From positions 124,001-188,000 of the forward strand of contig NZ_BONX01000004.1 of assembly GCF_016862935.1 (NCBI RefSeq): 64,000 nt of DNA, given 5' to 3'. How positions within the stretch are numbered: the stretch's first letter is position 1; every line of letters begins with the position of its first letter. Below the pieces are notes generated by a model. The model ran no database searches, was not told the origin of the DNA, and saw nothing but the letters and a program-made list of their open reading frames with translations. Source of the DNA: Plantactinospora mayteni. Its GTDB lineage: Bacteria > Actinomycetota > Actinomycetes > Mycobacteriales > Micromonosporaceae. The position numbers were made by a program, and so were the translations under genes. Shown piece by piece: positions 1 to 6,448 of the stretch.

Positions 1-711
1 ACCGGCCGCCCCTGGGCACAGGACCTGCTGGCCCGACGCCCGACCGGCGTGATCGCCGTACACCTGGGATTCACCCCCGAACACCACGCCACGCTGGCCG
101 CCAGCGGGATCCCGCTGGTGGCCCTCGACCCGACCGGCGAGCCGGAGCACCCGGTCCCGTCGGTCGGGGCGACCAACTGGAGCGGAGGCATCGCCGCCAC
201 CCGGCACCTGCTCGACCTCGGCCACCGGCGCATCGCCGTGATCACCGGGCCGACCGAACGCCTCTCCGCCCGGGCCCGCCTGGAAGGTGCCCGGGCCGCG
301 ACGGACGCGGCCGGGGTACCGCTGGACAGCCGGCTGATCCGCACCGGCCAGTGGTTCGCCTTCGAGGACGGGCTCAACCACGGTCGCGAACTGCTGCGGC
401 TGCCCGAGCGACCCACCGCCATCCTCTGCGGAAACGACCTACAGGCCCTCGGCGTCTACGAGGCGGCCCGCCAGGCTCGGATCCGCATCCCGGACGACCT
501 CAGCGTCGTCGGCTTCGACGACATCTCCTACACCCGATGGTGCGGCCCACCCATGACCACCGTCCGGCAGCCACTCGCCGAGATGGGCGCCGCCGCTGCC
601 CGACTCGTCCTGGCGCTGGCCTCGGGCGGCGCACCGCCCGCCCAGACCCGTCTCGAACTGGCGACCACCCTCATCGTCCGGGACAGCACCGCCGCGCCGC
701 CACGACCCTGA
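1..711 (+). CDS. LacI/GalR-family transcriptional regulator, C-terminal part (5' truncated by window edge)
   Basis: The reading frame is open from base 1, so the gene starts upstream and its N-terminal HTH is not visible. The 236 visible codons form the periplasmic-binding-like effector domain of a LacI/GalR repressor. Visible family features are the loop with ITGP (codons about 81-84), the CGNDLQALG segment and SVVGFDDISYTRW, then the closing TTVRQP...MGAAAARLVL stretch and the C-terminal LIVRDST typical of these repressors. It presumably binds a sugar or related metabolite in the cytoplasm and controls a nearby sugar operon, but its target lies outside or cannot be assigned here. Family call is secure; effector unknown. 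Confidence 0.9.
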   Translation, partial: TGRPWAQDLLARRPTGVIAVHLGFTPEHHATLAASGIPLVALDPTGEPEHPVPSVGATNWSGGIAATRHLLDLGHRRIAVITGPTERLSARARLEGARAATDAAGVPLDSRLIRTGQWFAFEDGLNHGRELLRLPERPTAILCGNDLQALGVYEAARQARIRIPDDLSVVGFDDISYTRWCGPPMTTVRQPLAEMGAAAARLVLALASGGAPPAQTRLELATTLIVRDSTAAPPRP

Positions 712-723
712 CCACCACGTCCC

Positions 724-746
724 TGACCGGCCCCGGTCTCCGGTCA
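724..746 (+). terminator. Possible weak terminator after the LacI-type gene
   Basis: A 7-bp inverted repeat (TGACCGG at 724-730, CCGGTCA at 740-746, 9-nt loop) lies 13 bp after the stop codon. There is no T run, so this is only a candidate. Confidence 0.3.
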
Positions 747-868
747 ACTGGTCGAGTTCGGCGGCCGGATCCGGGAGGCTGAGCAACCGTAGGTGTACCG
801 TCCGAAGTGGGTGGCCCGGGGTCACGGCCCGGGCCTCCACCACCCCAGCCGTAACCTGGGAGGCCCAG

Positions 869-2122
869 ATGGCCCCGACCGATGACCGCGATGCCCACGC
901 CGCCACCCTTGGCGACAACGTCGCCCGCATCCGCCGACAGCGGCAGCTCACGCAGGAGCAGCTTGCCGAGCAAGCGGCCGTCAGTGTGGAGACGATCAGC
1001 AAGCTGGAGCGGAACCGGCGCACCACCGCGCGGATCCAGACCATCAACGCGTTGGCCCGGGCACTCGGCGTCTCCACGAGCAGCCTGTTCGGTGACGCGT
1101 CCAGCGGTGCCGCGCGAGCCGAGCCCGACCACGAGCCGCTCTCGCTGATGGACCTCCGGCGGGCGCTCACCCCGATTCGCGGCGTCGACAGCACCCCGTC
1201 CGGCGACCCGCCTACCCTGGCCCAGATCGCCGCCGAGTTGCGGGCCGTCGACCGGGCGTACCACGCCAACGAGTTCGCGGTCGCCCTCGCCGGCCTACCC
1301 CGGCTGATCGCCGACGTCCGCGCCGCCGCCAGCATGGCCACCGAGCTGGACCGGGCGGGCGCCTACGCCCTGGTCGCCCGAACGCACCACCTGACCGGGA
1401 ACTTGTTGATCCAGCTTCGCGCCCTCGACCTTGCGTACTGCGCGCTGACGGGTGCCGTCGACGCCGCCGAGGATGCCGGCTCGCCGGTCATCGGGGCGGC
1501 GGCAATGCAGGGCATGACATGGCTGCTGCTGCGGCAGGGCCGGCTGGCCGACGCGGAGCGGGCCGCAGTGACGACGGCTGACCGGATCGAGCCGCGTTTC
1601 AGTCGGGCACGACCGGACGAGTTGGCGGCGTGGGGTTGGCTGCTGCTCGGTGCCGCTGCCGCTGCCGCCCGGGACAACCGGCCGGACGACGCCACCCAGA
1701 TGATCGATGCCGCTGCGGCTGCCGCCGCGCGGATCGGTGAGCGTGCACCTGATCCGGGGCATCTGATGATGGTCGGCGGGTTCGGTACGGGCCAGGTGGA
1801 GAAGCAGAGGATCGAGTCGGCGGCGGTCGCCGGGGACGCGCGTCGGGTACTGACGTTGTCGGAGCGGATGCCACCCGGGCCGCGCGGCGGTGTGTCATCG
1901 GGCTACAACCGGCATCTGCTCGACGTGGCATGGGCGCACACGGACCTCGGCCAGTACTCCGACGCGAAGAGCATCCTATTCGGAATCCGGCACACCGCTC
2001 CGGCGTGGCTGCGGCACCAACGGTATGCGACGGACATCGTGGAGACGATCAACGCCGCGCGACGCCGGGCGATGTCTCAGGAGGAGGCCGAGCTGGCGGC
2101 CCTGGTCGGAGCCGACACCTGA
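869..2122 (+). CDS. XRE-family helix-turn-helix regulator with long helical C-terminal domain
   Basis: A 417-aa protein. Residues about 14-70 are a classic XRE/Cro HTH (LGDNVARIRRQRQLTQEQLA, then SVETISKLERNRR). The remaining ~340 residues are Ala/Leu-rich and predicted helical, like the TPR-type sensor domain of many actinobacterial XRE regulators. GGGAGG at 859-864 supports the ATG at 869. A short stem (GGCCCGGG 813-820 with CCCGGGCC 828-835) precedes it. It stands at the head of the RiPP locus, same strand, and a cluster of GTACGG half-sites just after its stop (2123-2170) could be its operator for the downstream genes. The function as pathway regulator is inferred from position. Confidence 0.85.
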   Translation: MAPTDDRDAHAATLGDNVARIRRQRQLTQEQLAEQAAVSVETISKLERNRRTTARIQTINALARALGVSTSSLFGDASSGAARAEPDHEPLSLMDLRRALTPIRGVDSTPSGDPPTLAQIAAELRAVDRAYHANEFAVALAGLPRLIADVRAAASMATELDRAGAYALVARTHHLTGNLLIQLRALDLAYCALTGAVDAAEDAGSPVIGAAAMQGMTWLLLRQGRLADAERAAVTTADRIEPRFSRARPDELAAWGWLLLGAAAAAARDNRPDDATQMIDAAAAAAARIGERAPDPGHLMMVGGFGTGQVEKQRIESAAVAGDARRVLTLSERMPPGPRGGVSSGYNRHLLDVAWAHTDLGQYSDAKSILFGIRHTAPAWLRHQRYATDIVETINAARRRAMSQEEAELAALVGADT

Positions 2123-2170
2123 CCCGTACACAGCGTACGGGCGCACGTACGGACTGACAACAACCCGTAC
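2123..2170. promoter_or_regulatory. Cluster of four GTACGG/CCGTAC half-sites, putative operator of the RiPP operon
   Basis: Directly after the regulator stop codon are CCCGTAC (2123-2129) and GTACGGG (2135-2141), a 7-bp inverted repeat with 5-nt centre. A second divergent pair follows, GTACGG (2147-2152) and CCGTAC (2165-2170). Four copies of one hexamer in 48 bp, in a non-coding gap upstream of the small genes, look like a regulator array. Binding by the adjacent XRE protein is an inference. Confidence 0.5.
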
Positions 2171-2370
2171 ACCATGCACCTTCACTCACAGTGACCTCAG
2201 GCGCACGCTGAAGTCGGAACGCCGGTCGGTTGTACGACCAGGCCAGCGTCCCGGCCGGCCGGGCCGAGCCTCCCCGTGGTGTGGGCCCGGCCGGCACCGA
2301 TTCGCCCACTGAGCGGCGCTCCGTGACCTGTGCTCCGGGGCGTCGTGGCGCATCAGCCGGAGGTGACCGT

Positions 2371-2520
2371 GTGCTGACGAATCTGCGAGGCCGGGTCCGG
2401 CGAGTCCGCGACGAATGGCGGTTGTTCCGCCAGGAGTGGCGCGAGGCCCGCCGGCCCCAGGTCCGCGACTACCGACGGGACGGCGACCGGTGGCTCTCGG
2501 TCGGCGGACCAGATCGATGA
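2371..2520 (+). CDS. Small basic protein of the RiPP locus, unknown function
   Basis: A 49-aa protein very rich in Arg (N-terminus MLTNLRGRVRRVRDEW when GTG is read as Met). The GTG at 2371 is preceded by GGAGG at 2359-2363, and the stop overlaps the next gene's start (ATGA at 2517-2520), so translational coupling is likely. The protein looks like one amphipathic, strongly positive helix followed by a short tail ending VGGPDR. I do not recognise a family. Its place just before the precursor and maturase suggests an accessory or regulatory role, which is unproven. Confidence 0.6.
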   Translation: MLTNLRGRVRRVRDEWRLFRQEWREARRPQVRDYRRDGDRWLSVGGPDR

Positions 2521-2912
2521 GCGTCCCGGAGAGCGCGCCCGGCCTGGCCGCCGACTGGGCGTGGGCCACGATCACCAACCACGCCGAGTCAGGCCACTGC
2601 GGCGGCTGTCGGGGCACCTGGTGCCCGACCGCCGAGTGGGCGCTGTGGGTCGTCATCACCGACCGGATCGTGCCCAAGGATCGCCGCCAGGCCGTCACGG
2701 TAGTGGCCCGGCAGGTGATGCTCGCGCACTGGCCCCGGACCGTCGACGGCTGCCGGCCATGCGGGCTGCCGGACTGCGGCCGAGTCCAACTCGCCGGGAC
2801 ATGGCTGGAAGTCCACGACCCGGGATGGATACCACCGTCGGTGGCAATCCTGATGCGATCGGCGACACCAACGGACGAAGAACTACGCCGGATCACGGGC
2901 ATCGATCCTTGA
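2517..2912 (+). CDS. Small Cys-containing hypothetical protein of the RiPP locus
   Basis: A 131-aa protein starting at the ATG that overlaps the previous stop by 4 bp. It contains six cysteines and two histidines in its central part: GHCGGCRGTWC near residues 27-37 and CRPCGLPDC near residues 78-86. The paired CxxC-type spacing suggests a zinc-binding fold. Trp residues are frequent (WAWATI, WALWVV). No signal peptide or membrane segment is visible, so it is probably cytoplasmic. I recognise no named family. It is probably an operon partner of the RiPP genes that follow 77 bp downstream, but it could be a general accessory gene of the XRE regulator. Confidence 0.7.
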   Translation: MSVPESAPGLAADWAWATITNHAESGHCGGCRGTWCPTAEWALWVVITDRIVPKDRRQAVTVVARQVMLAHWPRTVDGCRPCGLPDCGRVQLAGTWLEVHDPGWIPPSVAILMRSATPTDEELRRITGIDP

Positions 2913-2989
2913 TCAGCCCATGCCCCACCAGAACCCCCGATCGGCGAACAGCGCCGGTCGGACGCTTACCGACCGAAGGAGTTAGGTGC

Positions 2990-3265
2990 ATGTCCCTCCA
3001 CGCTAACCCGCTCGCCCCGAGGCAGATCGCGGTCAACGCGGGCCCCCGCACCGTCCCGGCCACGGCGGAGATCCCGCCGCCCGTCAGCTTCGGCTTCGCC
3101 CGGACCGTGTCCGGAGGCAACCGTCAGGTCCTCGACGGCATCGCCTACGACCCGGCCCGGCAGATCGCCACCATCGGCGGCCAGCCGGCCACCGAGTCCG
3201 CGCACCCTGCGGCCACCCACTACGACACCGAGCACGACGGGCACAGCTTCCCCGACAAGGACTAG
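2990..3265 (+). CDS. Putative ATP-grasp-modified RiPP (graspetide) precursor peptide
   Basis: A 91-aa peptide with AAGGAG at 2975-2980 and ATG at 2990. It has the layout of the putative ATP-grasp target RiPP family: a leader with a P-x-x-FGFAR segment (about residues 31-38), a conserved YDPARQ (53-58), then a short hydrophilic C-terminus. The presumed core (residues ~60-91) holds hydroxyl donors T61, T68, S70, T76, T80, S86 and acid acceptors E69, D79, E81, D83, D89, D91, as needed for omega-ester links made by ATP-grasp ligases. D83-G84 and D79-T80 are plausible aspartimide sites for the neighbouring PIMT-like methyltransferase. A hairpin separates it from the maturase gene. Family call is strong from sequence and context; the crosslink pattern cannot be read from sequence. 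Confidence 0.85.
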   Translation: MSLHANPLAPRQIAVNAGPRTVPATAEIPPPVSFGFARTVSGGNRQVLDGIAYDPARQIATIGGQPATESAHPAATHYDTEHDGHSFPDKD

Positions 3266-3270
3266 GACAA

Positions 3271-3304
3271 CGGCCGGGGCCGGCCGCGAGACCGGCCCCG
3301 GCCG
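3271..3304 (+). terminator. Strong hairpin between RiPP precursor and maturase genes (attenuator)
   Basis: A perfect 13-bp GC stem (CGGCCGGGGCCGG at 3271-3283, complement at 3292-3304, 8-nt loop) starts 5 bp after the precursor stop. It lacks a T run. It could partly terminate or stabilise the 3' end of the precursor mRNA so that precursor exceeds enzyme, as is common in RiPP operons. Confidence 0.65.
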
Positions 3305-3323
3305 CCCCCGACAGGAGAGATCC

Positions 3324-4271
3324 GTGACCGTCCTCATCCTCACCCACCCACTCGACCTGACCACGGACCTCGTCGTCGCCGCACTGGTCGAGCGGGGCAC
3401 GCCGGTGGCACGCTTCGACCTGGCTCAGTTCCCGCAGGATCTGACCCTCGACGCCAGGCTCGTCCACGGGCAATGGACCGGCTCCCTGGCCGACAGTCAC
3501 CGACGTGTCGACCTCGATGGGGTCACTGCGGTGTACTACCGCCGGCCGTCTCCGTTCGTCCTGCCGGCCATGTCGGACCCGGAGCGGGTGTGGGCTGCCG
3601 ACGAGGCCCGACACGGCATCGGCGGGGTACTGGCGTCGCTGCCCTGCCGGTGGGTGAACCACCCCGGCCGCAACGCCGCCGCATCGTACAAGCCGGTCCA
3701 GCTCACCACCGCGGTCGAGTGTGGCCTCGACGTGCCTGCCACCCTGATCACCAACGACCAAGCCGCGGCGCGGCAGTTCGTCACCGCGACGGCCGACGGC
3801 GCGGTCTACAAACCGCTCTACGGATCGCCTGCCGAGCCGGGCTGGGCCCTGTTCACCAGCCGTGTCACGGCCGATCAACTGGGTCCGTCGGTGGCAGCCA
3901 CCGCCCACACCTTCCAGGCGTACGTGCCGAAGAGTCACGAGGTGCGACTGACCTTCGTCGGTGATCGGCTGTTCCCGACGCGGATCGACGCCGGGTCGGC
4001 AGCGGCCGAACTGGACTGGCGTACCGACTACGACGCACTGACCTACGAGCGGACCGAGGTCCCGCCCGATGTCGCCGCTGCCGTACGCCGACTCATGGCG
4101 GCACTCGGCCTGCGTTTCGGTGCCCTGGACTTCGTCGTTACACCGGAGAACCGGTGGATCTTCCTGGAGATCAACGCAAATGGCCAGTGGGCCTGGATCG
4201 AGCGAGCCACCGGGCTCCCCATCGCTGCGGCTGTCGCTGCGGAACTGTCAACGCCAGGAGTATCCCCATGA
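3324..4271 (+). CDS. ATP-grasp ribosomal peptide maturase (graspetide ligase)
   Basis: A 315-aa ATP-grasp enzyme of the peptide-maturase branch (SAV_5884-like). The family activates side-chain carboxylates by ATP and joins them to Ser/Thr hydroxyls (esters) or Lys (amides) of a precursor. Visible are an N-terminal fold with VYYRRPS (residues ~70-76), the Lys-containing AVYKPLYG strand (~155-162) for nucleotide binding, and the C-terminal metal and ATP site with LDFVV and EINANGQW (~283-290). AGGAG at 3312-3316 supports the GTG at 3324. The stop overlaps the methyltransferase ATG (ATGA, 4268-4271), implying coupled translation. The substrate is taken to be the adjacent 91-aa peptide. Confidence 0.92.
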   Translation: MTVLILTHPLDLTTDLVVAALVERGTPVARFDLAQFPQDLTLDARLVHGQWTGSLADSHRRVDLDGVTAVYYRRPSPFVLPAMSDPERVWAADEARHGIGGVLASLPCRWVNHPGRNAAASYKPVQLTTAVECGLDVPATLITNDQAAARQFVTATADGAVYKPLYGSPAEPGWALFTSRVTADQLGPSVAATAHTFQAYVPKSHEVRLTFVGDRLFPTRIDAGSAAAELDWRTDYDALTYERTEVPPDVAAAVRRLMAALGLRFGALDFVVTPENRWIFLEINANGQWAWIERATGLPIAAAVAAELSTPGVSP

Positions 4272-5359
4272 CCGACGTCGTACGCCGCCGCGCACTCGTC
4301 GCGGACCTCGCAACCGCCGGAGCACTCACCGACCCTGCATGGACCGACGCCTTCCTCACCGTGCCCAGGCACGCCTTCACACCACGGTTCCGGGTCCATC
4401 GAGACGGAGCCGAACCCGACCGACTCAGTAGCGCAGACGGTGACGCCTGGTTGGCTGCCGTGTACTCGGACATGCCCCTGATCACGCAGGTCGACGCCGG
4501 ATCCACCGCCACCAGCGCGTCATCACAGCCAATGCTGATGGCTCGCATGCTGGAGGCCCTGGACGTAGCCGACGGGCACCGCGTGCTGGAGATCGGCACC
4601 GGCACCGGCTACAACGCCGCCCTGCTCGCGCACCGGCTCGGCTCCGCCCAGGTGGTCAGCCTCGACATCGACGAGCCGATCGTCAACGCCGCCAAGAAGG
4701 CGCTCGCGGAGGCTGGCTACTCGCCCACCGTCGTAACCACCGACGGCCTCGCAGGATATCCACCAAAGGCCCCGTACGACCGGATCATCGCCACCTGTTC
4801 GGTGCCCACGGTGCCTGCGGCGTGGGTCGACCAGCTTGTCGACGGCGGTGTCCTGGTCGTCAACCTCGGGTACGCCCTGGCCAGGTTGCGTAAGCAGGGC
4901 GGCGAGTTGGCCGGCCCGTTCCTGCCCGGGTTCGCGGCGTTCATGGGCGCCCGCGGCGGCAACGAGGAGGCGGCCTTCACCTACCGCGACGCGATGGCCC
5001 TGACCGGTGCCGACAGTGGGGCGACTCGGCCGGTCCACATCCCCGGTGACATCGACGATCTCAACCTGAGAGCCTTCACCCGTCTCTTCCTGCCCGAGCT
5101 GGTCCGGTTCACCCGCACCAGCGAGGAGACCGTCGAGCACGGTGTGGCGGATCCGGTCACGCGGTCGTGGGCGCTCGCCACCGAGGGCACTGTCACCGAG
5201 GCCGGCAGCCGCCGGCTCTGGGCCGAACTAGAGCGGGTGTACGCACGCTGGCGCGCGGCGGGCCGGCCCGACCCCGGACGCCTACGGCTGGCCATCGACC
5301 GCACCGGCCAGCACATCGTCCACCCGGAAAGTGGCCACTCACGGTGGCCAATTAATTAA
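4268..5359 (+). CDS. PIMT-like O-methyltransferase of the ATP-grasp peptide system
   Basis: A 363-aa SAM-dependent methyltransferase related to protein-L-isoaspartate O-methyltransferase. The SAM loop VLEIGTGTGYN lies near residues 111-121, and the preceding SSQPMLMARML is the PIMT-type substrate-side segment. The C-terminal ~130 residues are an extension beyond a classical PIMT (about 210 aa), as in homologues from graspetide clusters. In the characterised fuscimiditide pathway such an enzyme methylates an Asp of the crosslinked peptide, which then cyclises to an aspartimide. By analogy this enzyme would act after the ATP-grasp step on the 91-aa precursor. The start is fixed by the 4-bp overlap with the maturase stop. 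Confidence 0.9.
   Translation: MTDVVRRRALVADLATAGALTDPAWTDAFLTVPRHAFTPRFRVHRDGAEPDRLSSADGDAWLAAVYSDMPLITQVDAGSTATSASSQPMLMARMLEALDVADGHRVLEIGTGTGYNAALLAHRLGSAQVVSLDIDEPIVNAAKKALAEAGYSPTVVTTDGLAGYPPKAPYDRIIATCSVPTVPAAWVDQLVDGGVLVVNLGYALARLRKQGGELAGPFLPGFAAFMGARGGNEEAAFTYRDAMALTGADSGATRPVHIPGDIDDLNLRAFTRLFLPELVRFTRTSEETVEHGVADPVTRSWALATEGTVTEAGSRRLWAELERVYARWRAAGRPDPGRLRLAIDRTGQHIVHPESGHSRWPIN
5332..5359 (+). terminator. Candidate terminator overlapping the end of the methyltransferase gene
   Basis: TGGCCAC (5332-5338) and GTGGCCA (5344-5350) form a 7-bp stem with a 5-nt loop, followed at once by the A/T-only ATTAATTAA that holds the stop codon. Confidence 0.45.
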
Positions 5360-5438
5360 TCAGGTCAGACTCTCGGCCGTGGCCGAGTCCTGATACCGCA
5401 ATAGCGCGGATTCCATCCCCGACTGATTGGAGCTGTCG

Positions 5439-5567
5439 ATGAAACGCGCCCTCATTCGCTTGCTGATGGTGCGTCCGCTCACGCGGGCGAGGTGCCCCCA
5501 ATGCCAGGGCTCCGGCATCTACCACGGCAAGGTGTGCCCGACCTGCGGCGGCAAGGGCACCGTCTGA
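5439..5567 (+). CDS. 42-aa DnaJ-type zinc-ribbon microprotein
   Basis: ATG at 5439 with TTGGAG at 5428-5433, stop TGA at 5565-5567. The peptide has a short hydrophobic/basic N-terminus (MKRALIRLLMVRPLTRAR) followed by two CxxCxGxG motifs, CPQCQGSG and CPTCGGKG, the signature of the DnaJ cysteine-rich zinc finger. Four cysteines would bind one zinc. It lies 79 bp after the RiPP methyltransferase on the same strand and before a strong terminator. It is either the last gene of the RiPP transcript or an independent small protein. The motif is unmistakable; the function is unknown. Confidence 0.65.
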   Translation: MKRALIRLLMVRPLTRARCPQCQGSGIYHGKVCPTCGGKGTV

Positions 5568-5595
5568 TCTGAACCGGGACGGCACAGCAAGGCGC

Positions 5596-5626
5596 GGCCC
5601 CGATCTCCAAGATGGCGATCGGGGCC
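5596..5626 (+). terminator. Terminator after the zinc-ribbon microprotein
   Basis: A perfect 10-bp stem (GGCCCCGATC 5596-5605, GATCGGGGCC 5617-5626) with an 11-nt loop, 28 bp after the stop codon. It could also terminate convergent transcription from prfH. Confidence 0.6.
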
Positions 5627-5642
5627 CTGCCACACCTGACGC

Positions 5643-5783
5643 ATGATCAGGCCGGCGGCGTTCGGGGCGGCCCTGATCTTCGTCTCAGCCTGCGGCGCGT
5701 ACGCCGGGGTGGTGTCGTACTCGGACATGCTGCTACGCGCTGACCACGAGCTCCCCGAAGAGTCGCGCCGGTTAGCCGGTTAG
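5643..5783 (+). CDS. Possible 46-aa small lipoprotein (tentative)
   Basis: ATG at 5643, stop at 5781-5783. The N-terminus (MIRPAAFGAALIFVSACG) is hydrophobic and ends in a lipobox-like VSAC, then a short polar tail. There is no clear ribosome site and it follows a terminator, so translation is doubtful. It overlaps the 3' end of convergent prfH by 4 bp. Kept because hydrophobicity and lipobox coincide; it may be chance. Confidence 0.25.
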   Translation: MIRPAAFGAALIFVSACGAYAGVVSYSDMLLRADHELPEESRRLAG

Positions 5784-6448
5784 CCGGTTCGTCGGTCCGG
5801 CGGCAGACCGGCGCCGGCTCGGGAGTCCGGTCGTTCGACCCGTACGGGGTTGCCGCGGACGAGTTCGTCGTGGATCCGCCAGCGGGCGCTGGTGACGGCC
5901 CGACCCGCCGCCTGATCGTCATCCGCGATGCGCTGCCGGATCAGCTCCAGGGCGATCCGGCGGTTCTGGCTGAACTGCCGTTCGGTGTCGACCACCACGA
6001 CGATCCCGGATGGACGGTGGGTGGCCCGCACGGCGGTACTGGCCTTGTTCCGGTGCTGCCCGCCCGGGCCACCGGTACGGCAGCCGACGATGTCGACATC
6101 CGTCTCCGTGAACGGCGTCTGCGGGGCGTCGAGCTGGCAGGAGCGGGCGATGACGTACCAGTTCTTGCGGCCGGTGCTCGCCCGGTAGGGGCTCGGCGCC
6201 TGCCAGCAGAGGGTGCCGGTCCACGAGCCGGCGAACTCCTCGGCAGCGTCCCCGGAGATCTCCACCAGGACCGACCGGTAGGTGCCGGACCGGTCGCCGG
6301 GAACGGTCTCGACCCGCGACGTGGTCAGCCTCCGCCGCCGGGCGTCCGCTTCCAACCGGTGCAGGAGTTGGGCGACCGCCCAGGCGCACTCCTGCGGGCC
6401 GCGTCCGGCCGAGATCAGCAGGTGCTGCCGGTGCCGCGCCGCACTCAC
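5780..6448 (-). CDS. prfH: Peptide chain release factor H (PrfH)
   Basis: A 222-aa class-I release-factor-like protein with the GGQ motif in TGGPGGQHRNK (about residues 126-136), the peptidyl-tRNA hydrolysis tip. It lacks the stop-codon recognition domain of RF1/RF2, as is typical for PrfH. In the RtcB2-PrfH system, PrfH releases nascent peptide from ribosomes whose 16S rRNA was cut at the decoding centre, so the ligase can repair them. The start GTG (6446-6448) overlaps the rtcB stop by 4 bp, giving a coupled operon. The C-terminal ~35 residues are Arg-rich and poorly conserved-looking. Family call is secure from motif, length and partner. Confidence 0.93.
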   Translation of the reverse strand: MSAARHRQHLLISAGRGPQECAWAVAQLLHRLEADARRRRLTTSRVETVPGDRSGTYRSVLVEISGDAAEEFAGSWTGTLCWQAPSPYRASTGRKNWYVIARSCQLDAPQTPFTETDVDIVGCRTGGPGGQHRNKASTAVRATHRPSGIVVVVDTERQFSQNRRIALELIRQRIADDDQAAGRAVTSARWRIHDELVRGNPVRVERPDSRAGAGLPPDRRTG

